This document shows positions 24,856 to 33,201 of a DNA stretch of 64,000 nucleotides, piece by piece. The translations under genes and the position numbers were made by a program. The notes below the pieces were generated by a model. It worked only from the letters and a program-made list of their open reading frames with translations, was not told the origin of the DNA and made no database searches. Source of the stretch: Aquipuribacter nitratireducens (lineage in GTDB: Bacteria > Actinomycetota > Actinomycetes > Actinomycetales > JBBAYJ01); assembly GCF_037860835.1 (NCBI RefSeq), contig NZ_JBBEOG010000002.1, positions 186,001 through 250,000 of the forward strand. Direction: 5' to 3'. The stretch's first letter is position 1, and each line of letters begins with the position of its first letter.

Positions 24856-25314
24856 GTGCCCGCGTGGCTGGTGCCGGCGCAGGCCGGGCTCGCCGCCGCC
24901 CACGTCGTGTCGGGTGGTCCGCGCCTGCCCGTCCCCGACCGCGCCGTCGCCCCCGTGCGGGTCGTCGGCGCGGTCGCGGTGGTGACGGGGCTCGCGACCG
25001 CCGGGGTCTCGGCGGCGGGTCTGGGGCGGGACCTCACCGCCTCACCCGTGCCGCGCGACGGGGCCGCCCTGCGCACCCGCGGCGCCTTCGCGCGGGTGCG
25101 GCACCCCGTCTACCTCGGTCTCCTCGTGGCGTCCGGCGGGGCGGTGCTCGCGCGGCAGCGGGTGACGACGCTCCTCGCGGCCTGCGGCCTCGCCGGTCTG
25201 CTCCACGTGAAGGCAGGCGTGGAGGACCGGGTCCTCGAGGAGCGGTTCGGGCAGGAGTGGCGGGACTACGCGGCGCGCGTGCCCCGGCTCGTGCCCGGAC
25301 TCAGGTGGTCGTGA
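24856..25314 (+). CDS. isoprenylcysteine methyltransferase-family membrane protein
   Basis: This protein of about 152 residues has four hydrophobic segments and the family's C-terminal motif [17 protein letters not shown], followed by [21 protein letters not shown]. The substrate is unknown; the family methylates small lipids or proteins using SAM. GTG at 24856 has GAGGAG about 11 bases upstream; GTG at 24826 is an in-frame alternative. It is divergent from fumC and overlaps the convergent carbonic anhydrase gene by 14 bases. Confidence 0.8.
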   Translation: MPAWLVPAQAGLAAAHVVSGGPRLPVPDRAVAPVRVVGAVAVVTGLATAGVSAAGLGRDLTASPVPRDGAALRTRGAFARVRHPVYLGLLVASGGAVLARQRVTTLLAACGLAGLLHVKAGVEDRVLEERFGQEWRDYAARVPRLVPGLRWS

Positions 25315-25909
25315 CGCCGCGGGACCACACGGGTGCGACGACGCCCTCGGCGAGGTCGTAGGCGGCCGCGACGACCCCGAGCCCGCCGCCGTCGGTGCGC
25401 TCGCGCAGGACGTCGGAGCGGGCGAGGAGCGCGTGGGCCGTCACCTCGGCGTGGGTGCGGACGACCTCGTCGACCTGGCTCCGGCCCCGCCCGGCCGCCT
25501 CGTGCACGCTCGGGGTGACGAGGTCGACGACGTCGCGGACGAAGCCGCCGGGCGCCGGGCCGCCGGCGTCGGTGGCGACCGCGGCCGCCACGGCGCCGCA
25601 GGAGTGGTGGCCGAGGACGACGACGAGGGCCACCCCGAGCGCGTCGACGGCGAACTCCAGCGACCCCAGCACCGCGGTGTCGACGACGTGGCCGGCGGTG
25701 CGGACGACGAAGAGGTCGCCGAGACCGCGGTCGAACACGAGCTCGGCCGCCACGCGGGAGTCGCTGCACCCGAGGACCGCGGCGAACGGTGCCTGGCCGG
25801 CAACCGCCGCGCGGCGCGTCCCGAGGTCGGCGTTGGGGCGCTCGGCACGGTCCTCCGCGAACCTGCGGTTGCCCTCCGTCAGGGTCCGCCACGCCTCGTC
25901 GGGTGTCAC
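25301..25909 (-). CDS. beta-carbonic anhydrase
   Basis: This 202-residue enzyme hydrates CO2 to bicarbonate. The zinc ligands are visible as Cys with the Asp-Arg dyad in CSDSR and as His/Cys in GHHSCGA. GAGAGGAG lies before the GTG at 25909, and the start overlaps the stop of the upstream PfkB kinase gene by four bases, so the two are one transcription unit. The functional link to a sugar kinase is not obvious. Confidence 0.92.
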   Translation of the reverse strand: MTPDEAWRTLTEGNRRFAEDRAERPNADLGTRRAAVAGQAPFAAVLGCSDSRVAAELVFDRGLGDLFVVRTAGHVVDTAVLGSLEFAVDALGVALVVVLGHHSCGAVAAAVATDAGGPAPGGFVRDVVDLVTPSVHEAAGRGRSQVDEVVRTHAEVTAHALLARSDVLRERTDGGGLGVVAAAYDLAEGVVAPVWSRGVTTT

Positions 25910-26844
25910 GGTGCGCTCCTCTCCAGCTCGTCCCGGCTCGGCGGGTCCGCCCCGGGCCGGGAGCACGTGATCGCCGCGACCCGGGCGGCGTGGGACAGGA
26001 CGGCGGTCAGCGTGTCGGCGTCGGCCGCCCCGAGGGCCTCCCGGCGGTCGGCGCCGAGGAGGCGCTGCGCGGCCAGTCCGTCGAGCAGACCGGACATGAA
26101 CGCGTCGCCCGCGCCGACGGTGTCGACCACGGCGGTCGGGGGCGTGTCGACGTGGACGCTGCCGCCGGCGCTCACCGCGTCCGCGCCGCCCGCGCCGCGG
26201 GTCACCACGACGAGCGAGGGCCCGCGCAGCAGCCAGGCGCCCGCGACGTCGAGCGGGTCGACGCCCGGTCGCAGCCACGCGAGGTCCTCGTCGCTCACCT
26301 TCACCACGTCGGCGACCCCGACGTAGGCGAGCACCTTCGCCAGCGCGAGGTCGGGCTCGCCCATGAGCGCGGGCCGCGTGTTCGGGTCGTAGGAGATCGT
26401 CGAGCGGTGCCGCGTCCGCGACAGCAGGCCCTCCGCGACGGCCCCGCCCGGGCCGAGCACGGCGGCGATGGACCCGGTGTGGACGACGTCGAAGCCCTCG
26501 TGGCCGGTGAGCGCGTCGAGGTCGACGGTCGGCAGCGTCGGGTCGAGGTCGAACTCGTACGTCGCGACGCCGCCCGCGTCCAGGCGCGCGGTCGCGGTCG
26601 GGGTGCGCGCGGCGCCGCGCGAGCCGGCCACGAGGGTGACGCCCGAGGCGCGCAGGTGGTCGGCGACGAGCGCGCCGTCGTCGTCCTCGCCCACCCACGT
26701 CAGCAGCTCGGCGCGGTGCCCGAGCCGGGCCAGGCCGAGCGCGACGTTCGCGGGACTGCCGCCCGGGTGACGCCCGAGGGGCTGGCCCTCCGGCCCCACG
26801 ACGACGTCGACGAGTGCCTCTCCGACCACCAGCGCCCGTGCCAC
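25906..26844 (-). CDS. PfkB-family carbohydrate kinase
   Basis: This 312-residue kinase has the N-terminal PfkB motif HPGGSPANVALGLARLG and the C-terminal signature DTVGAGDAFMSGLLDGL containing the catalytic Asp. The family phosphorylates sugars such as fructose, ribose or 2-keto-3-deoxygluconate; the EALVDVVV start and overall pattern fit a fructokinase, but this is a guess. A leaderless -10 box lies seven bases before GTG 26844. It is divergent from a winged-helix regulator gene. Confidence 0.88.
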   Translation of the reverse strand: MARALVVGEALVDVVVGPEGQPLGRHPGGSPANVALGLARLGHRAELLTWVGEDDDGALVADHLRASGVTLVAGSRGAARTPTATARLDAGGVATYEFDLDPTLPTVDLDALTGHEGFDVVHTGSIAAVLGPGGAVAEGLLSRTRHRSTISYDPNTRPALMGEPDLALAKVLAYVGVADVVKVSDEDLAWLRPGVDPLDVAGAWLLRGPSLVVVTRGAGGADAVSAGGSVHVDTPPTAVVDTVGAGDAFMSGLLDGLAAQRLLGADRREALGAADADTLTAVLSHAARVAAITCSRPGADPPSRDELERSAP

Positions 26845-26851
26845 GGCAGGC

Positions 26852-26857
26852 AGGCTA
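26852..26857 (-). promoter_or_regulatory. -10 element, leaderless promoter of the PfkB kinase gene
   Basis: TAGCCT on the minus strand ends seven bases before the GTG at 26844, with no ribosome-binding site between. Confidence 0.5.
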
Positions 26858-26894
26858 TCGGGCGCGTGGCTCCCCACCCCACGACCAGGGCCGC

Positions 26895-26900
26895 TAGCGT
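26895..26900 (+). promoter_or_regulatory. -10 element, leaderless promoter of the winged-helix gene
   Basis: TAGCGT ends eight bases before ATG 26909. It faces the PfkB promoter 37 bases away. Confidence 0.5.
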
Positions 26901-26908
26901 CTGCGGTC

Positions 26909-27235
26909 ATGGCCGCTGCGGTGGAGGGCACCCCGCCCGCGCGGGCGCGCCCGTGGACATTCCTGTCCAACCACGGCCACGTCCTCGTGCAGGTGAGCCG
27001 CGACCCGGAGGCGAGGCTGCGGGACATCGCCGCGGGGGTGGGGATCACCGAGCGCGCGGCGCAGTCCATCCTCGTCGACCTCGAGCAGGGCGGGTACGTG
27101 TCGAAGACCCGGGTCGGGCGCCGCAACTCCTACCGCGTCCACGACGACCTGCCGTTCCGGCACCCGGCGGAGTCCGCCCACGCGGTCGGTGAGCTGCTCC
27201 GCATCTTCAGCGACGCCGAGGCCCCGGCGGGCTGA
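26909..27235 (+). CDS. winged-helix (MarR-like) transcriptional regulator
   Basis: This 108-residue protein is essentially one winged helix-turn-helix: TFLSNHGHVLVQVSRDPEARLRDIAAGVGITERAAQSILVDLEQGGYVSKTRVGRRNSY, where recognition-helix and wing positions are clear. No effector domain is present. It is divergent from the PfkB/carbonic-anhydrase operon across 64 bases with two facing -10 boxes, so that operon is its likely target. It could instead control the DUF4245 gene downstream. Confidence 0.85.
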   Translation: MAAAVEGTPPARARPWTFLSNHGHVLVQVSRDPEARLRDIAAGVGITERAAQSILVDLEQGGYVSKTRVGRRNSYRVHDDLPFRHPAESAHAVGELLRIFSDAEAPAG

Positions 27236-27264
27236 GCCGGCCCCGCGTGGGTGACGATGGGCGC

Positions 27265-27894
27265 GTGAGCGAGCAGGCCCGGCCCCCGCGGCGCGGTGCG
27301 CGCGGCACCGCCCTCGACATGGTGCGCAGCCTCGCGGTCATCCTCGTGCTCGTGGCCGGCGTCCTCGTCCTCGCGCCGATGCCGGGCGAGGTGCGCCAGC
27401 CCGCGGTCGACACGACCGTCGCGCTCGCGGCCGCGGACGCCGCCCGAGCCGAGGTGGGCCTCGAGCCCGTCCTGCCGCTGGGCGGTCCGGCGCCGGAGGG
27501 AGCGGCGGCCGCGACCCCGTCGGGGCAGGCCGTCACCGTCGTCACCCTCGGCGAGGGCTGGCAGGTGGACTACGCCCGCAGCCAGGTGGTCGAGGACGTG
27601 CCGACGTGGCGGGTGGGGCTGCTGTCGCCGGACGACCGCCGCGTCGACGTCGAGCAGGCCCGCGACGTCACAGAGCGGTGGCTCGCGCGGGCGGACGACG
27701 CGTCGGTGCTCGACGCGGCGGAGCCGCTCGAGGTCGGCGGGACCACGTGGTGGCGCTACACGCGCGGCGACGACCGGACGACGTACCGGTTCGACGGACC
27801 GGCGGGCACGACGACGCTCGTGCACGCCGCCGACGACGTGCCCGCCCTCGTCGACGTCGTCGAGGCCGTCAGCCCGGTCCTCAACGGACGCTGA
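27265..27894 (+). CDS. DUF4245 membrane-anchored protein
   Basis: This 209-residue protein has one N-terminal transmembrane segment ([19 protein letters not shown]) and a DUF4245 extracytoplasmic domain including [16 protein letters not shown] and [15 protein letters not shown]. It is conserved next to fum and the xse genes in actinobacteria, function unknown. GTG 27265 is preceded six bases upstream by GACGAT. The stop abuts the convergent xseB stop. Confidence 0.85.
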   Translation: MSEQARPPRRGARGTALDMVRSLAVILVLVAGVLVLAPMPGEVRQPAVDTTVALAAADAARAEVGLEPVLPLGGPAPEGAAAATPSGQAVTVVTLGEGWQVDYARSQVVEDVPTWRVGLLSPDDRRVDVEQARDVTERWLARADDASVLDAAEPLEVGGTTWWRYTRGDDRTTYRFDGPAGTTTLVHAADDVPALVDVVEAVSPVLNGR

Positions 27895-28113
27895 TCAGTC
27901 CGCGCGGGCTCCCTCGTCGAGTCGTCGCAGGGCGCCGTCCAGCACCTCCTGGCACCGGGCGGCGAGCGCCTCGCCGCGTTCCCACAGCCGCAGCGACTCC
28001 TCGAGGTCGGCGCCGCCGGACTCGAGGCGTCGCACGACGTCCACGAGCTCGTCGCGCGCCGCCTCGTACGTCATGTCGCCGGGCTCTGGGAGGCTGTCGT
28101 CGGACGTGGTCAC
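27895..28113 (-). CDS. xseB: exodeoxyribonuclease VII small subunit
   Basis: This 72-residue protein has the XseB pattern [38 protein letters not shown]. It partners with XseA to degrade single-stranded DNA. The GTG at 28113 overlaps the xseA stop by four bases, ensuring coupled synthesis. Confidence 0.93.
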   Translation of the reverse strand: MTTSDDSLPEPGDMTYEAARDELVDVVRRLESGGADLEESLRLWERGEALAARCQEVLDGALRRLDEGARAD

Positions 28114-29369
28114 GGGTTGCTCCTCGGGGTGGGGTCGACGGTCGTCACGCGGGCCTCGAGGGCGCCGCCGGCGAGCGCGACGTGGACGGTGTCGCCGGCT
28201 GCGGCCCGCCGGGCGTCGGTGAGGACGTGCCCGTCGGCGCCGCGCACGACGGCGTAACCGCGGGCCAGCGTCGCGCCGGGCGACACCGCACGCAGGTGGG
28301 CGAGGGTCGCCGTCAGGGTCTCGGCGTGCCGCCGGGCGGTCCGTCGCGCCGCGCCGTGGCCCCGCTCGCGGAGCTCGACGACCGCGCGCCGCCGGTCGGC
28401 GAAGAGCGTGCGCAGGTCCCGCAGGGCCGGGCGGGAGCGCAGGTCCGTGAGCGCCTCGCGCTCGCGCTCGACCCGGCGTCGCACCGCCTGGTGCCCGCGG
28501 CCGCGGGCCTCGGCGAGGAGCCGGGCCTCCTCGGTGGCGTCGGGCACGACCCGGCGGGCGGCGTCCGTCGGTGTCGACGCGCGTACGTCGGCGACGAGGT
28601 CGAGCAGGGGTGTGTCCGTCTCGTGGCCGATGGCGGACACGACGGGGGTGCGGCACGCGGCGACCGCCCGCACGAGCGCCTCGTTGCTGAAGGGGAGCAG
28701 GTCCTCGGTCGACCCGCCGCCGCGGGCCACGACGATGACGTCGACGCCGGCGTCGGCGTCGAGCGCGGCGAGCGCCTCGCCGACCTCGGTGACGGCGAGC
28801 GGACCCTGCACGGCGACCTCCCGCACGACGACCCGCACGGCGGGCCAGCGGCGGCGCGCGTTGTCCACTACGTCCCGCTCGGCGGCGCTGCCGCGCCCGC
28901 ACACGAGGCCGACGGCGCGGGGCAGGAACGGCAGCGGCCGCTTCCGCGCGGGGTCGAAGAGGCCCTCGCCGGCGAGTGTGCGACGCAGCTGCTCGAGCCG
29001 GGCGAGGAGCTCGCCCTCGCCGACCGGCCGCACGACGACGACGAAGAGCGACAGCGTCCCCCGGCCGGTGTGGAAGCGGACCTGCACCCGCAGCACGACC
29101 CGGGCCCCCTCCCGGACGCCCGGCCCGGCGGCGTCGAGGGTGCGGAGGGGGACGACCGCCGACATGCGGGTGTCGGTGTCGGTGTCGCGGACGTCGAGGA
29201 AGGCCAGGCCCGACCGGCGGGCCAGGGACACGACCTGGGCCTCGACCCACAGCGCCGGCATCCTGTCGACGTACACCCCGATGTTGTGCGCGAGGAGCCG
29301 CAGCGGCCACGGCCGCTCGGCGGTGGTGTCCGCCGCGCGGTCGGGCAACGGGTCGGGGACGCGGCTCAT
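28110..29369 (-). CDS. xseA: exodeoxyribonuclease VII large subunit
   Basis: This 419-residue protein has an N-terminal OB-fold (about residues 20-115) and the catalytic-domain motifs [22 protein letters not shown] and [27 protein letters not shown], followed by a long charged helical arm. ATG 29369 lies eight bases after a -10-like TAGGTT. It shares a 24-base divergent gap with ispH. Confidence 0.95.
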   Translation of the reverse strand: MSRVPDPLPDRAADTTAERPWPLRLLAHNIGVYVDRMPALWVEAQVVSLARRSGLAFLDVRDTDTDTRMSAVVPLRTLDAAGPGVREGARVVLRVQVRFHTGRGTLSLFVVVVRPVGEGELLARLEQLRRTLAGEGLFDPARKRPLPFLPRAVGLVCGRGSAAERDVVDNARRRWPAVRVVVREVAVQGPLAVTEVGEALAALDADAGVDVIVVARGGGSTEDLLPFSNEALVRAVAACRTPVVSAIGHETDTPLLDLVADVRASTPTDAARRVVPDATEEARLLAEARGRGHQAVRRRVEREREALTDLRSRPALRDLRTLFADRRRAVVELRERGHGAARRTARRHAETLTATLAHLRAVSPGATLARGYAVVRGADGHVLTDARRAAAGDTVHVALAGGALEARVTTVDPTPRSNP

Positions 29370-29377
29370 CGTCGGCA

Positions 29378-29387
29378 AACCTACGAT
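29378..29387. promoter_or_regulatory. overlapping divergent -10 elements for xseA and ispH
   Basis: TAGGTT on the minus strand (29378-29383) serves xseA, and TACGAT on the plus strand (29382-29387) serves ispH; they share two bases. Each ends 6-8 bases from its start codon, so the 24-base gap appears to drive two leaderless transcripts back to back. Confidence 0.55.
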
Positions 29388-29393
29388 GGGGGG

Positions 29394-30377
29394 GTGACCG
29401 AACCCCGCAAGCGTGTCCTCCTGGCCGCCCCCCGCGGGTACTGCGCCGGCGTCGACCGGGCCGTCGTGGCCGTCGAGAAGGCGCTCGAGCTGTACGGCCC
29501 GCCCGTCTACGTCCGCAAGCAGATCGTCCACAACAAGCACGTCGTGGAGACCCTCGCGGCGCGCGGGGCGGTGTTCGTCGACGAGACCGACGAGGTGCCC
29601 GAGGGCGCGCGCGTGGTCTTCAGCGCCCACGGGGTGTCCCCGCAGGTCCACGCGGAGGCCGCGCGCCGGATGCTGCAGACGATCGATGCGACGTGCCCCC
29701 TCGTCACGAAGGTGCACCGCGAGGCCGTCCGCTTCGCCGACGACGACTTCGACATCCTCCTCATCGGCCACGCCGGGCACGAGGAGGTCGAGGGCACCGC
29801 GGGCGAGGCGCCGGAGCGGATCCAGCTCGTCGACGGCCCCGACGACGTCGACGGCGTCGTCGTCCGCGACCCGTCCCGCGTCGTGTGGCTGTCCCAGACC
29901 ACCCTGAGCGTCGACGAGACGATGGAGACCGTCCGCCGGCTGCGGGAGCGCTTCCCCGAGATGCAGGACCCGCCGAGCGACGACATCTGCTACGCCACCC
30001 AGAACCGGCAGGTGGCGGTCAAGAAGGTCGCGCGGGACGCCGAGCTCGTCGTCGTCGTGGGCTCGGCCAACTCCTCCAACAGCGTCCGGCTCGTCGAGGT
30101 GGCGCTGGAGAACGGCGCCCAGGCCTCCTACCGGGTCGACAACGCCCGCGAGCTCGACGAGGCGTGGCTCGAGGGTGTCGAGACGGTGGGCGTGACCTCC
30201 GGTGCGTCGGTGCCCGAGATCCTCGTCCGCGAGGTCCTCGACTGGCTCGCGGAGCGCGGGTACGGCGACTGCGAGGAGGTCGTCACCGCCGAGGAGGACC
30301 TCCTGTTCTCCCTGCCCAAGGAGCTGCGGCGCGACATCAAGCAGGCGAAGCTCGCGCAGGCCGCGGCCAAGGCCTGA
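29394..30377 (+). CDS. ispH: 4-hydroxy-3-methylbut-2-enyl diphosphate reductase
   Basis: This 327-residue iron-sulfur enzyme makes IPP and DMAPP in the last step of the MEP isoprenoid pathway. The three cluster cysteines are Cys17 (GYCAGV), Cys101 (DATCPLV) and Cys199 ([10 protein letters not shown]), with substrate histidines in HNKHVV, SAHGV and GHAGHEE. GTG 29394 fits the leaderless promoter. Its isoprenoid products would feed the UbiA-type enzyme elsewhere in the window. Confidence 0.96.
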   Translation: MTEPRKRVLLAAPRGYCAGVDRAVVAVEKALELYGPPVYVRKQIVHNKHVVETLAARGAVFVDETDEVPEGARVVFSAHGVSPQVHAEAARRMLQTIDATCPLVTKVHREAVRFADDDFDILLIGHAGHEEVEGTAGEAPERIQLVDGPDDVDGVVVRDPSRVVWLSQTTLSVDETMETVRRLRERFPEMQDPPSDDICYATQNRQVAVKKVARDAELVVVVGSANSSNSVRLVEVALENGAQASYRVDNARELDEAWLEGVETVGVTSGASVPEILVREVLDWLAERGYGDCEEVVTAEEDLLFSLPKELRRDIKQAKLAQAAAKA

Positions 30378-30379
30378 CG

Positions 30380-30634
30380 GTGGGCGAGCCGCCGACCGAC
30401 TGGGTGAGCGGTGAGCGGGTCTTCGCCCCGCCCACCGGCACCCTCGACGTCGACTGGCTCGTCCCCGCCGTCCTCGACGCCCTGCCCGGCACCGCGCCGA
30501 CAGCCGCACGCGCCGCCCTGGAGCGGGCCCGCGCGCGGCTGCACGCGGCTCCCGACACGCCGGAGCTCCACGACGAGCTCGAGCTGACCGCCGACGCCGT
30601 CGTCCGAGAAGCGGCGGAGGCCTTCCGGACCTGA
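30380..30634 (+). CDS. small protein of unknown function
   Basis: This 84-residue frame starts two bases after the ispH stop, with AAGG seven bases before the GTG. It has no recognised domain: an N-terminal part (FAPPTGTLDVDWLVPAVLDALPG) is followed by an alanine-rich helix and the acidic segment ELHDELELTADAVV. Codon bias is coherent. It is probably co-transcribed with ispH. A spurious frame cannot be fully excluded. Confidence 0.55.
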   Translation: MGEPPTDWVSGERVFAPPTGTLDVDWLVPAVLDALPGTAPTAARAALERARARLHAAPDTPELHDELELTADAVVREAAEAFRT

Positions 30635-30647
30635 GCCGCGCACGCCG

Positions 30648-30798
30648 TCACGCCGCCGCGGCGAGCAGACCGGCGAGATGGCGTTCCACCAGGCCCTCGG
30701 GGCCGTCCCAGGCTCCCGGGGGGGAGGTGCGACGGACACGAGGCGGCGAGCGCCACGACCGGACCGCGCAGCGTCTCCGACGTCATCGGCGATCTCAT
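30648..30798 (-). pseudogene. tiny gene interrupted by one extra base in a seven-C run
   Basis: ATG 30798 has GGAGGG seven bases upstream and opens a coherent frame (M-R-S-P-M-T-S-E-T-L, ending ALAASCPSHLPP). It meets a run of seven Cs (plus-strand G-run 30717-30723). If one base is removed, the frame continues as GAWDGPEGLVERHLAGLLAA and stops at 30648, giving about 49 residues with normal codon bias throughout. As sequenced, the frame runs into arginine-rich nonsense. This is either a real frameshift, a phase-variable tract, or a sequencing error. It lies 83 bases downstream of rmuC. Function unknown. Confidence 0.6.
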
Positions 30799-30835
30799 GG
30801 ACCGACCCTCCACCCGACCCCGCACACAACCCGAC

Positions 30836-30883
30836 AGGCCCGACCCGACGGGCCCGACCCGACAGGCCCGACCCGACAGGCTC
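30836..30883. repeat. 14-bp tandem repeat at the rmuC 3' end
   Basis: AGGCCCGACCCGAC repeats three times (second copy begins with G) plus a partial copy, running directly into the rmuC stop codon. Confidence 0.85.
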
Positions 30884-32030
30884 AGCCCGCGCGCCGCCGA
30901 CCGTCGGTCCCGGTGAGCGCGTCCGCCCCGTCCGGGCCCTCCAGCAGCTCCGGTGCCGTCAGCCCGCGTGGGACGGAGTCGACCGGGTCGAGGGCGGCGA
31001 GCTCGTCGGCGACGACGTCGAGGTCGTGCATCCGGCGGGCGGTCACGAGCACGCGGGTCTCCAGCGTCGCGACGAGGGCGTTGTAGTCGTCGACCGACCG
31101 CTGGAGGTCCCGCCCGAGCTTCGCGGTCCGGTTCCCCAGCGTCCCGAGTCGCGTGTAGAGCTCGCGACCGACCTCGTGGACCTCGCGCGCGGCTCCCGCG
31201 AGCGACTCCTGCTGCCACGTGAGGGCCACGGTGCGCAGCAGCGCGAGCAGCGTGGTGGGGGTCGCGAGCACGACCCGCTTCGCCATGGCCGCCTCCAGCA
31301 GAGCGGGGTCGGCCTCGCACGCCGCCGCGAGGAAGGCCTCACCCGGCACGAAGCACACGACGAGCTCGGGGGAGCCGGCCACGGCGGTCCAGTACTCCTT
31401 CGCGGCGAGGGCGTCGACGTGCGTGCGGAGAGCCCGTGCGTGGTCGGTGTGACGCTGCTCGAGGAACGCCGCCATCGGGGCCTTGGCGTCGACGACGACG
31501 TGCTTGCCGCCGGGCAGGTGGACGACGAGGTCCGGGCGGACCAGGGCCCCGGAGGCCGTGGTCCCGCTCACCTGCTGGGAGAAGTCGACCCGGGCGAGCA
31601 TGCCCGCGTGCTCCACGACCCGCCGCAGGTGGACCTCGCCCCACGACCCGCGGGCGTTGGGGGAGCGCAGGGCCCCGGACAGGGTCGCGGTCTCGCCCCG
31701 GAGCGCCTCGCTCGCCTCCAGCAGGCCGCGCACCTGCTCGCGCAGCCCCGCGTACTGGTCGACGCGGTCGCGCTCGAGGGTGGCGACCTGCCGCTCGACG
31801 CGCGCCAGCGCGGAGGACAGGGGACCGAGGGCGCGGGCGTGCTCGTCGCGGTCCCCGAGCGCCGCCTGCAGGTCGGCCACCCGGCCGCGGAGCAGGTCGC
31901 GCTCCGCCGTGACCCCGGCCCGGACGGCGGCCGCGCGGGGCCGGAGCACCACGACCGCACCGACGGCGCCGAGGACCAGCCCGACGACAGCCGCGAGGAG
32001 GAGCGGCCCCGTTGACACCACGACGTCCAT
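30882..32030 (-). CDS. rmuC: DNA recombination protein RmuC
   Basis: This 382-residue protein has an N-terminal transmembrane helix (about residues 6-28), a coiled coil (about 30-120) and the RmuC nuclease-like domain with NARGSWGEVHLRRVVEHAGM, RPDLVVHLPGGKHVVVDAKAP and the CFVPGEAFL segment. RmuC limits DNA inversions at short repeats and may degrade foreign DNA. ATG 32030 is divergent from ychF across 73 bases. Confidence 0.92.
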   Translation of the reverse strand: MDVVVSTGPLLLAAVVGLVLGAVGAVVVLRPRAAAVRAGVTAERDLLRGRVADLQAALGDRDEHARALGPLSSALARVERQVATLERDRVDQYAGLREQVRGLLEASEALRGETATLSGALRSPNARGSWGEVHLRRVVEHAGMLARVDFSQQVSGTTASGALVRPDLVVHLPGGKHVVVDAKAPMAAFLEQRHTDHARALRTHVDALAAKEYWTAVAGSPELVVCFVPGEAFLAAACEADPALLEAAMAKRVVLATPTTLLALLRTVALTWQQESLAGAAREVHEVGRELYTRLGTLGNRTAKLGRDLQRSVDDYNALVATLETRVLVTARRMHDLDVVADELAALDPVDSVPRGLTAPELLEGPDGADALTGTDGRRRAG

Positions 32031-32089
32031 GCCCACGATCGTCCGCGAGGCCCCCGACACAACCGCGGAGGACACCCCGGCCCGGCCCG

Positions 32090-32095
32090 TAGACT
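32090..32095 (+). promoter_or_regulatory. -10 element, leaderless promoter of ychF
   Basis: TAGACT ends eight bases before GTG 32104; the spacer is all C/A with no ribosome-binding site. Confidence 0.55.
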
Positions 32096-32103
32096 CCCCC
32101 CAC

Positions 32104-33201
32104 GTGGCTCTGACCATCGGCATCGTCGGCCTTCCCAACGTCGGCAAGTCCACCCTCTTCAACGCGCTCACCGCCAACGACGTGCTCGCGGCGAACTACC
32201 CGTTCGCCACCATCGAGCCCAACGTCGGCGTGGTGCCGCTGCCCGACCCGCGCCTGGCGGTGCTGGCCCGGCTGTTCGACAGCGAGCGGGTCGTCCCCGC
32301 GACCGTGTCGTTCGTCGACATCGCCGGCATCGTGAAGGGGGCGAGCGAGGGACAGGGCCTGGGGAACAAGTTCCTCGCGAACATCCGCGAGGCGGACGCG
32401 ATCTGCCAGGTGATCCGCGCGTTCGTCGACGACGACGTCACGCACGTCGACGGCCGAGTCGACCCCGCGGCCGACATCGAGACGATCAACACCGAGCTCG
32501 TCCTCGCCGACCTCCAGACCGTCGAGAACGCGCTGCCGCGCCTGGAGAAGGAGGTGAGGGGCAAGAAGGCCGACCCCGCCGTCCTCGAGGCCGCCCGAGC
32601 TGCCGAGGCGGCGCTGAGCGACGGGCTGCCGCTCTCCACCGCGGTGAAGGCGGGTCGGCTCGAGCCCGCGCACCTCCGTGAGCTGGGCCTGCTCACCACG
32701 AAGCCGTTCCTCTACGTCTTCAACGTCGACCCCGCGAGCCTCGGCGACGACCCGGCGGCGCTCGCCGCCCGTGAGCGTCTCCAGCAGCTCGTCGCACCGG
32801 CCGAGGCGATCTTCCTCGACGCCCAGCTGGAGTCCGAGCTCGCCGGCCTCGACGCCGACGACGCGGCCGAGCTGCTCGCCGAGTCCGGCCAGAGCGAACC
32901 GGGGCTGCACCAGCTCGCGCGCGTCGGCTTCGCGACGCTCGGGCTGCAGACCTACCTGACCGCGGGCCCGAAGGAGTCCCGGGCCTGGACGATCCCGCAG
33001 GGCGCGACGGCGCCGGAGGCGGCCGGCGTCATCCACACCGACTTCCAGCGCGGCTTCATCAAGGCGGAGGTCGTGTCCTACGACGACCTCGTCGACGCGG
33101 GCTCGATGACGGAGGCGAAGTCGCGGGGCAGGGTCCGCATGGAGGGCAAGGACTACGTGATGGCGGACGGCGACGTCGTCGAGTTCCGGTTCAACGTGTG
33201 A
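32104..33201 (+). CDS. ychF: redox-regulated ATPase/GTPase YchF
   Basis: This 365-residue Obg-family P-loop protein has G1 GLPNVGKS at residues 9-16, G3 DIAGIVKGASEGQGLGNKFL and a C-terminal TGS/ubiquitin-like domain ending RVRMEGKDYVMADGDVVEFRFNV. YchF binds ATP and associates with ribosomes and stress responses. Its stop overlaps the next gene's GTG by three bases. Its place near ispH matches the mycobacterial order. Confidence 0.96.
   Translation: MALTIGIVGLPNVGKSTLFNALTANDVLAANYPFATIEPNVGVVPLPDPRLAVLARLFDSERVVPATVSFVDIAGIVKGASEGQGLGNKFLANIREADAICQVIRAFVDDDVTHVDGRVDPAADIETINTELVLADLQTVENALPRLEKEVRGKKADPAVLEAARAAEAALSDGLPLSTAVKAGRLEPAHLRELGLLTTKPFLYVFNVDPASLGDDPAALAARERLQQLVAPAEAIFLDAQLESELAGLDADDAAELLAESGQSEPGLHQLARVGFATLGLQTYLTAGPKESRAWTIPQGATAPEAAGVIHTDFQRGFIKAEVVSYDDLVDAGSMTEAKSRGRVRMEGKDYVMADGDVVEFRFNV

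Noticed and set aside
25906-26844. Assigning the PfkB kinase a definite sugar substrate
   Set aside because: The motifs define the family only; neighbouring genes give no pathway context.
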